Below, one piece after another: positions 1-4,569 of a stretch of 5,647 bases of DNA. Below the pieces are notes generated by a model, which saw nothing but the letters and a program-made list of their open reading frames with translations, did not search any database and had not been told where the DNA came from. The position numbers were made by a program, and so were the translations under genes. Source of the stretch: JBBQTQ01 sp038213135 (GTDB taxonomy: Bacteria; Actinomycetota; Thermoleophilia; Gaiellales; Gaiellaceae). The stretch's first letter is position 1. Each line of letters opens with the position of its first letter. The stretch lies in contig JBBQTQ010000115.1 of assembly GCA_038213135.1 (NCBI GenBank), positions 1 to 5,647 of the forward strand, written 5' to 3'.

Positions 1-1
1 G

Positions 2-373
2 CTGACGAACGACGGCGAGCTCGCCCACCGGCTCGCTCACCCCCGCTACGCGGTCGACAAGGTCTACGTCGCCGAGGTCGATGGACGACCGGCGGCCGAG
101 GCTCTCGCGCGCCTCGCCGAGGGTCTCGAGCTCGAGGACGGGCGCACGGCGCCCGCGACGGCGCGGCTGCTCGCGCCCTCGCGGCTCGAGCTGACGATCC
201 ACGAGGGCCGCAAGCACCAGGTGAAGCGCATGTGCGAGGCGGTCGGCCACAGGGTGACGAGGCTGCAGCGCAGCCGCTATGCCGGCCTGGACGTCGAGGG
301 GCTCGCCCCCGGAGAATGGCGCGAGCTCACACCGGAGGAGGTCGAGGCGCTACGCACGCTCGGGAAGCTCTGA
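2..373 (+). CDS. rluB: RluB/RsuA-family rRNA pseudouridine synthase, C-terminal part (5' truncated by window)
   Basis: This is the last 123 residues of a pseudouridine synthase that isomerises a uridine in rRNA; the RluB type acts on 23S rRNA. The visible part opens with LTNDGELAHRLAHPRY, the block that in this family lies just after the catalytic GRLD aspartate, so the S4 RNA-binding domain and the catalytic Asp lie upstream of the window. It continues with KVYVAEVDG and then EGRKHQVKRM (window 203-232), the conserved C-terminal signature of the RsuA/RluB/RluE/RluF group, and ends with a short acidic tail. The TGA stop at 371-373 overlaps the probable start of the acetyltransferase gene that follows, suggesting one transcript. 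In many bacteria rluB lies in a chromosome-maintenance or aromatic-pathway cluster (scpAB, aro/tyrA, cmk, der), and aroF and tyrA appear further right here. Family membership is firm. The choice of RluB over RsuA, RluE or RluF rests on context and is less certain. Confidence 0.9.
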   Translation: MTNDGELAHRLAHPRYAVDKVYVAEVDGRPAAEALARLAEGLELEDGRTAPATARLLAPSRLELTIHEGRKHQVKRMCEAVGHRVTRLQRSRYAGLDVEGLAPGEWRELTPEEVEALRTLGKL

Positions 374-876
374 TCCGCGACGCGACGGTGGCGGACGCCG
401 CAGCGATCGCCCGCGTCCACGTCGACTCCTGGCGCGTGGCCTACCGTGACCACTTGCCCGCCGAGCTGCTGGCGAGCCTTTCGGTCGAGCAGCGGCAGGC
501 CGGCTGGGAGGAGCTCCTCGGCAACCCGGAGTCGCCGACGCTCGTCGCCGAGCTCGACGGCGAGGTGGTGGGCTTTGCCGGCGTCGGGCCGAGCCGCGAC
601 GAGCAGGGCGTGGCCGAGCTTTACGCGATCTACCTCGACCCGCAGCGGTACGGGACCGGCGTCGGGCGCGCGCTGATGGACGCGGCGCTCGCCCGGCTGC
701 GCGAGCTCGGCTACGGGGAAGCGACGCTCTGGGTGCTCGACGGCAACGAGCGGGCCGAGCGCTTCTACCGGATCGCCGGCTGGCGCAAGGACGAGGGCGC
801 CCTCAAGACCGAGGACTGGCGTGGCACGACGATCAGGGAAGTGCGCTACCGGCGGCTACTCGAGCCGCCCACTTGA
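370..876 (+). CDS. GNAT-family N-acetyltransferase
   Basis: This is a single-domain GNAT acetyltransferase of about 168 residues, predicted to be cytoplasmic, that transfers acetyl from acetyl-CoA to an unidentified amine. Numbering from position 370, the N-terminal strand is IRDATVADAAAIARVHVDSW, a typical GNAT opening. Strand VAELDGEVVGFAGV is near residues 59-72. The acetyl-CoA pyrophosphate-binding motif A is at 92-99 (QRYGTGVG, matching Q/R-x-x-G-x-G/A) after YAIYLDP. Motif B (LWVLDGNERAERFYRIAGW) follows. The start is doubtful: the domain begins at a CTG (370-372) that overlaps the upstream TGA as CTGA, whereas the standard in-frame starts are GTG 232, ATG 316 and GTG 388. Starting at 388 would cut the first beta strand, while 232 or 316 adds low-complexity residues that look like read-through of the upstream gene. 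The last 44 nt overlap the convergent phosphatase gene. The substrate cannot be read from the sequence. Confidence 0.88.
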   Translation: MIRDATVADAAAIARVHVDSWRVAYRDHLPAELLASLSVEQRQAGWEELLGNPESPTLVAELDGEVVGFAGVGPSRDEQGVAELYAIYLDPQRYGTGVGRALMDAALARLRELGYGEATLWVLDGNERAERFYRIAGWRKDEGALKTEDWRGTTIREVRYRRLLEPPT

Positions 877-2431
877 GGACTGTTCCCGCCGCGTTGGCCA
901 GCGCCGCGGCATGCCGGTCGGCGAGGGCCGGATCGGCGAGCGCGGACCGGATCTGGTCGGCTAGGGCGTTGCGGCCGCGCGTGAGGGTGGCGAGGCTCGA
1001 CTCGAGCGAGTCGTACGTGGTCGACTGCGCGCTGGCGAGCGCGGCGGTCGAGATCTTCAACGCGGCGGTGCCGAACTTGCCGAGCGGAGCGGTTAGCTGC
1101 TTTGCGAGCTGCGCGAGGCCGACGACCGCTTTCGAGGGGCGGTGCTCGAGCAGCTCGGCGAGCACGCGCCCGTCGTCCGCGTAGTCGTCGTGCAGTCCGA
1201 GCAGCGCCAGCACGGTGGGCCGCAGGTCGGCATGGTCGCTCCAGACGGTCGACTGGCCGAGCACGCGTACCCCCGGCCCGACGAAGCCCGCCCAGGTCTG
1301 GGTCATCGCGGAGTCGAGGCCGCCGGTCGCGACGTCCGGGGCCGGGCCGTGTCCGAGGAACCAGCCGGGCGCCGCGAAGGCAACGAAGGCGGGCGTGCGC
1401 CTGGGGCTGGCCGTGACCATGTGCAGCGCGGAGAGCCCGATCGGATCGGCCACCGCCACGACGCCGGTGAGCCCGGCCGTAGCCCGCTCGAGATCGCGCA
1501 CCGGCTGTGATTTACGCCGCCCTTCGATCCGGAACGCGGCGACCGAGCCCTGGTCGACCGAGAAGCTGCCGTCGTGGGGCAGCGCAGCGAGGTCGGCCTC
1601 TGCCGGCCGGCCGGCGCTGCCCTGGTCGGAGGTGAACACGAAGAGCGTGTTCTGCCGGTCGATCCCTTTCGCGGCCAGGCGCGCGAAGAAGTCCGCGAAG
1701 GCCCCGTCCGCGCTGCCGGCTTGCTCGACCGCGACGTAGGCATAGGTGATCGAGACTCCTTGCTCCTGGAGTGAGGCGACGTCGGCGAGCGCCTCGGCCG
1801 CGGGAACCGGTCCAGCCGCCGGCTGCAGGCCGAGATCGCCCGGGATGAAGAGCCCGCGGAACCCGGGATAGCCGCCGGGCTCGTCTGGCAGCAGGTCGGG
1901 CACCCCGGCCGCGCAGACCGGGGAGTCGAGTGCGCAGTGGACGGCGATCCCCGCCGCAGGCGCCAGCCCTGGCATCCCGACCGTCCCGACGTCGCAGCCA
2001 GCGCGGGTGAAGGGAACCCACGGCGCCGGCGAGGTCTTGCCCCGGCGGTCGAGCAGCACCGGCCTGCCGTCGCCGGCGAAGTCCGTCCAGTACGCGTTCG
2101 CGATGCCCGTGGCGAACGGCTGGCCGAACCGATCGGGATACACGCCGGTGAGCGAGGTGAGCACGCCGGTCGTGGCCTCGGAGGGCAGCGCGGTGTGGTG
2201 GTTCACGAGCAGCGCCCCGTTGTCGCGGAGGAACGAGAGCAGGTGCGGGAGCTGCTCGAGATCCGAGGGCGTGTTCGGGTCGTCACGCCGGAGGTGCGTG
2301 TCGTGGAGCTCGACGAAGATCAGGTGGCGGACCGGCTCGGCGAGGCGGCACGTCGTCGCCGCGGAGCGGCCGGTCGTCGCGCCCGCGAGCGCCGCCAGCG
2401 CGACCGCGCAAGCGGCCGCGGCCCGCTTCAC
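833..2431 (-). CDS. Secreted alkaline-phosphatase-superfamily protein, possibly with degraded active site
   Basis: A 532-residue exported protein of the alkaline phosphatase/sulfatase-like superfamily. Residues 1-25 form a signal peptide: KR, then an Ala-rich hydrophobic stretch, then a small-residue cleavage region. Family hallmarks are LIFVELHDTHLRRDDPN (37-53), PSDLEQLPHLLSFL (55-68), LTSLTGVYPDRFGQP (91-105), APWVPFTRAGCDVG (136-149), NTLFVFTSDQ (261-270), GLVGPGV-like GFVGPGV (382-388) and WSDHADLRPTVLALLGL (397-413). An Ala-rich helical tail at about 433-532 contains TAPLGKFGTAALKISTAALAS, which I recall as a conserved extension in actinobacterial members. Compared with remembered relatives, the nucleophile block (SEATT, 84-88) and two later metal-binding blocks look altered, so catalysis is uncertain. 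The GTG start overlaps the trpS stop as GTGA and has no Shine-Dalgarno site of its own, implying translational coupling. The TGA stop at 833-835 lies inside the convergent acetyltransferase gene. Family and export are well supported; substrate and activity are unknown. Confidence 0.85.
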   Translation of the reverse strand: MKRAAAACAVALAALAGATTGRSAATTCRLAEPVRHLIFVELHDTHLRRDDPNTPSDLEQLPHLLSFLRDNGALLVNHHTALPSEATTGVLTSLTGVYPDRFGQPFATGIANAYWTDFAGDGRPVLLDRRGKTSPAPWVPFTRAGCDVGTVGMPGLAPAAGIAVHCALDSPVCAAGVPDLLPDEPGGYPGFRGLFIPGDLGLQPAAGPVPAAEALADVASLQEQGVSITYAYVAVEQAGSADGAFADFFARLAAKGIDRQNTLFVFTSDQGSAGRPAEADLAALPHDGSFSVDQGSVAAFRIEGRRKSQPVRDLERATAGLTGVVAVADPIGLSALHMVTASPRRTPAFVAFAAPGWFLGHGPAPDVATGGLDSAMTQTWAGFVGPGVRVLGQSTVWSDHADLRPTVLALLGLHDDYADDGRVLAELLEHRPSKAVVGLAQLAKQLTAPLGKFGTAALKISTAALASAQSTTYDSLESSLATLTRGRNALADQIRSALADPALADRHAAALANAAGTVLKWAARVAAGSALP

Positions 2432-3411
2432 CGGGGACGGGCGAAGCCGAGGCGCTCGTACATCGTCTCGAGCGTCGGGGCGGAGGCCTCGCGCGCCTTC
2501 TCGGCGCCGAGGGCGAGCAACCGCTCGAGTTCGGCGGTGTCCGAGCGCAGCTCCTCGTAGCGGGAACGCACCGGCGCGAGCAACGCGATGACCGCCTCGG
2601 CCACGTCTTGCTTGAACTGGCCGTAGCCCTCGCCGTCGTAGCGCTCCTCGATCTCCTCGGGCGCCACGCCGGCCGCGACCGAGAAGATCTCGATCAGGTT
2701 CGTGACGCCCGGCTTGTCCGCCGCGCGCCTCACCTCCTTGCCCGAGTCGGTGACGGCGACCTTGAACTTCTTCCGGATCGCGTCAGGCGGATCGGCGATC
2801 AACACGGTGCCCTGCGCGGTACCGCCGGTCGTCGACATCTTCTGGGCCGGCTCCTGCAGGTCCATGATCCGGCCGCCGACCGGCGGGGTCTCGACCACGG
2901 GCAGCGCGAAGGTCTCGCCGTAGCGCGAGTTGAACCGCTCGGCGATGTCGCGCGTCAGCTCGACGTGCTGGCGCTGGTCGTCGCCGACCGGGACGACGTC
3001 GGTCCGGTAGAGCAGGATGTCGCCGGCCTGTAGCACCGGGTAGGTGAAGAGTGCGGCCGAGACGAACTCCTGCTTGTCCGCCTTGTCCTTGAACTGGGTC
3101 ATCCGGCGCAGCTCGCCGAAGCTCGTCACCGACGACAGCAGCCAATTCGCCTCCGCGTGGGCGGTGACATGGCTCTGGACGAAGACCGTCGAGCGGTCGG
3201 GATCGAGGCCGCTCGCGAAGAGGACCGCTGCCAGGTCGAGCGTCGCGGCGCGCAGTTCCCTGGGATCGTGGTCGACCGAGATCGAGTGCAGGTCGACGAT
3301 GCAGAAGAAGCCCTCGCCTCGCTCCTGAGTGGCGACGTACTGGCGGAAACCGCCGCTGTAGTTGCCGAGGTGCTTCTGGCCCGTCGGCTGGATTCCCGAG
3401 AAGACTCGCAT
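2428..3411 (-). CDS. trpS: Tryptophanyl-tRNA synthetase (TrpRS)
   Basis: A cytoplasmic class I aminoacyl-tRNA synthetase that charges tRNA-Trp with tryptophan using ATP. Its 327 residues match the usual bacterial length of about 330. The sequence opens MRVFSGIQPTGQKHLGNY, with the HIGH-type ATP motif at 11-17 (GQKHLGN). QFKDKADK follows at 106-113, then YPVLQAGDILLY (124-135), whose Asp131 matches the tryptophan-binding Asp of known TrpRS, and GDDQRQHVELTRDIAERFN (143-161). The signature lysine loop is KMSTT (191-195) rather than KMSKS, leading into GGTAQGTV and DAIRKKFKVAVTDSG. The C-terminal anticodon-binding helical region contains NLIEIF and a tail ending LGFARPR. ATG 3409-3411 is chosen because family homology begins there; the open frame extends upstream but only into the divergent aroF gene. 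No Shine-Dalgarno site precedes it, but a TATTCT box sits 8 nt upstream, which suggests a leaderless transcript. The TGA overlaps the phosphatase GTG start. Confidence 0.97.
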   Translation of the reverse strand: MRVFSGIQPTGQKHLGNYSGGFRQYVATQERGEGFFCIVDLHSISVDHDPRELRAATLDLAAVLFASGLDPDRSTVFVQSHVTAHAEANWLLSSVTSFGELRRMTQFKDKADKQEFVSAALFTYPVLQAGDILLYRTDVVPVGDDQRQHVELTRDIAERFNSRYGETFALPVVETPPVGGRIMDLQEPAQKMSTTGGTAQGTVLIADPPDAIRKKFKVAVTDSGKEVRRAADKPGVTNLIEIFSVAAGVAPEEIEERYDGEGYGQFKQDVAEAVIALLAPVRSRYEELRSDTAELERLLALGAEKAREASAPTLETMYERLGFARPR

Positions 3412-3418
3412 GCAAAGG

Positions 3419-3424
3419 CAGAAT
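3419..3424 (+). promoter_or_regulatory. aroF: Putative aroF -10 element (CAGAAT), leaderless configuration
   Basis: On the plus strand, CAGAAT resembles a -10 hexamer (4 of 6 to TATAAT, weak first base) and ends 8 nt before the aroF GTG, so transcription would begin at or near the start codon. It overlaps the trpS -10 box on the opposite strand by five base pairs. No clear -35 is visible. It is weaker than the trpS box because it lacks the initial T. Confidence 0.3.
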
Positions 3425-3425
3425 A
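3420..3425 (-). promoter_or_regulatory. trpS: Putative trpS -10 element (TATTCT), leaderless configuration
   Basis: Read on the minus strand, TATTCT fits the TAnnnT actinobacterial -10 consensus and ends 8 nt before the trpS ATG. Transcription would then start at or next to the A of the ATG. No convincing -35 hexamer is seen about 17 nt further upstream, which lies inside aroF. The call rests on the hexamer, its spacing and the lack of a Shine-Dalgarno site in the 21-nt intergenic gap. Confidence 0.45.
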
Positions 3426-3432
3426 GCCCTCG

Positions 3433-4473
3433 GTGTCGGCGAATCCCTCTCCCGAGCTCCTGATCGTGATGGCCCCCGGGGCGACCGCGGACCAGACCGA
3501 GCACGTCGTCTCGCGGCTGCAGGAGGCGGGCGTCGACGCGCGGGTCTCGCGCGGGCGAGAGGCGACCGTGATCGGCGCGATCGGGGAACGAGAGCTGCTC
3601 GCGTCGCTGCCGCTCGAGGGCTATCCGGGTGTTGCGCAGGTGCTGCCGATCCTGAAGCCGTACAAGCTCGTCTCACGGGAGGTCTCGGCCGACGCGACCG
3701 TGATCGACGTCCGCGGTCACCGGATCGGACAGGACTGGTTCGGCCTGATCGCCGGCCCGTGCACCGTCGAGTACCGCGAGCAGACGCTCGAGACCGCGAG
3801 GGCCGTCAAGGAGGCGGGGGCGACGATGCTCCGCGGCGGCGCCTTCAAGCCCCGCACCTCGCCCTACACCTTCCAGGGGCTCGGGCCCGAGGCGCTCGGG
3901 ATCCTCGCCGAGGCGCGGGAGGAGACCGGGCTGCCGATCGTCACGGAGCTGATGGACCCACGCCATGTCGAGGAGGTGCTCGAGGTCGCGGACGTGATCC
4001 AGATCGGCGCGCGGAACATGCAGAACTTCCTGCTCTTGTCCGAGATCGGGCGGGCCGACAAGCCGGTGCTGATCAAGCGGGGCGCCTCGGCTTCCGTCGA
4101 GGAGCTGCTGATGGCCGCGGAGTACGTGGCCAAGGAGGGCAACGAGCGGATCATCCTCTGCGAACGCGGGATCAAGACCTTCGAGACGACGACTCGCTAC
4201 ACGCTCGACCTCGGCTCGGTTGCGGTGCTGAAGCGCGAGACGCACCTGCCGGTGATCGTCGACCCCTCGCACGCGGCCGGCCGTCGCGACCTGGTGCTGC
4301 CGCTGGCGCGCGCAGCTGCCGCGGTCGGCGCCGACGGGATCATCGTCGAGGTCCACCCACGGCCCGAGGAGGCGCTCTGCGATGCCGCGCAGCAGATCCC
4401 GGCGGCGGACTTCGCCGAGTTCGCTCGCGAGGTCGCGGCGGTCGCCAACCTCATGGGCAAGCAGATCGGCTGA
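3433..4473 (+). CDS. aroF: 3-deoxy-7-phosphoheptulonate (DAHP) synthase, type I-beta
   Basis: Catalyses the first shikimate-pathway step: phosphoenolpyruvate plus erythrose 4-phosphate give DAHP, the entry to chorismate and the aromatic amino acids. The 346 residues have two parts. The N-terminal ferredoxin-like regulatory domain (about 9-78, LLIVMAPGATADQTEHVV to ILKPYKL) is the type seen in Thermotoga-like enzymes, where it mediates aromatic amino acid feedback. The TIM-barrel follows with AGPCTVE (107-113), LRGGAFKPRTSPYTFQG (133-149), IGARNMQNF (191-199), LIKRG (213-217), CERGIKTFETTTRYTLDL (243-260), VDPSHAAGRRDLV (276-288) and DGIIVEVHP (301-309). The expected metal ligands Cys110, His280, Glu306 and Asp317 are all present, so an active enzyme is likely. 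The GTG at 3433 gives 8 residues before the first domain strand; later GTG/ATG codons (3466, 3469) would cut that strand. trpS diverges 21 nt away and tyrA follows 96 nt downstream. Confidence 0.96.
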   Translation: MSANPSPELLIVMAPGATADQTEHVVSRLQEAGVDARVSRGREATVIGAIGERELLASLPLEGYPGVAQVLPILKPYKLVSREVSADATVIDVRGHRIGQDWFGLIAGPCTVEYREQTLETARAVKEAGATMLRGGAFKPRTSPYTFQGLGPEALGILAEAREETGLPIVTELMDPRHVEEVLEVADVIQIGARNMQNFLLLSEIGRADKPVLIKRGASASVEELLMAAEYVAKEGNERIILCERGIKTFETTTRYTLDLGSVAVLKRETHLPVIVDPSHAAGRRDLVLPLARAAAAVGADGIIVEVHPRPEEALCDAAQQIPAADFAEFAREVAAVANLMGKQIG

Positions 4474-4502
4474 ACCTTACGTTGTCCCAAGGCGTCATGA
4501 CC

Positions 4503-4528
4503 CAGGGCCAGTCCTAGGTCTGACCCTG
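4503..4528. promoter_or_regulatory. 26-bp imperfect palindrome between aroF and tyrA (terminator-like hairpin or operator)
   Basis: The dyad is centred between 4515 and 4516. Outer arms CAGGG and CCCTG pair, inner CAG and CTG pair, and the core is the perfect palindrome CCTAGG. Only two symmetric position pairs fail (4508/4523 and 4512/4519). The direct repeat TGACCC also occurs at 4498-4503 and 4521-4526. In RNA it would form a stem with a CUAG loop, but no U-tract follows, so it is not a classical intrinsic terminator. It could instead be an operator ahead of tyrA or a U-less terminator after aroF. The rest of the 4474-4569 gap shows no clear promoter or ribosome binding site. Confidence 0.4.
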
Positions 4529-4569
4529 CTGTTCGAAGTGGCGCTGCCGCAATCGGGCATGCTCCATCG

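Noticed and set aside
334..342. GGAGGAGGT as a Shine-Dalgarno site for the acetyltransferase
   Set aside because: No ATG, GTG or TTG lies in frame at 5-12 nt downstream; the sequence is explained as Glu-Glu-Val codons of the upstream pseudouridine synthase.
1937..2591. Plus-strand open frames of about 200 codons opposite the phosphatase gene and trpS 3' end
   Set aside because: Low-complexity Arg/Ser/Ala-rich translations crossing two well-supported minus-strand genes; typical high-GC spurious frames.
3412..3504. Longer trpS start giving 31 extra N-terminal residues
   Set aside because: TrpRS homology begins at the ATG at 3411, and the extension is the antisense of the aroF N-terminal coding region.
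3673..4356. 227-codon minus-strand open frame inside aroF
   Set aside because: Compositional shadow of DAHP synthase; no motif, and it covers the most conserved aroF blocks.
4475..4492. CCTT/AAGG inverted repeat just after the aroF stop as a terminator
   Set aside because: A 4-bp stem with a 10-nt loop and no U-tract is well within chance.
4497..4517. Seven-codon ORF (MTQGQS) ahead of the palindrome, considered as an attenuation leader peptide for tyrA
   Set aside because: It contains no Trp, Tyr or Phe codons, its ribosome site is poor, and no alternative terminator/antiterminator with a U-tract follows.
4474..4569. Possible T-box or other amino-acid riboswitch upstream of tyrA
   Set aside because: The gap is only 96 nt and lacks a T-box-like conserved sequence and a terminator; too short for the known aromatic-responsive leaders.
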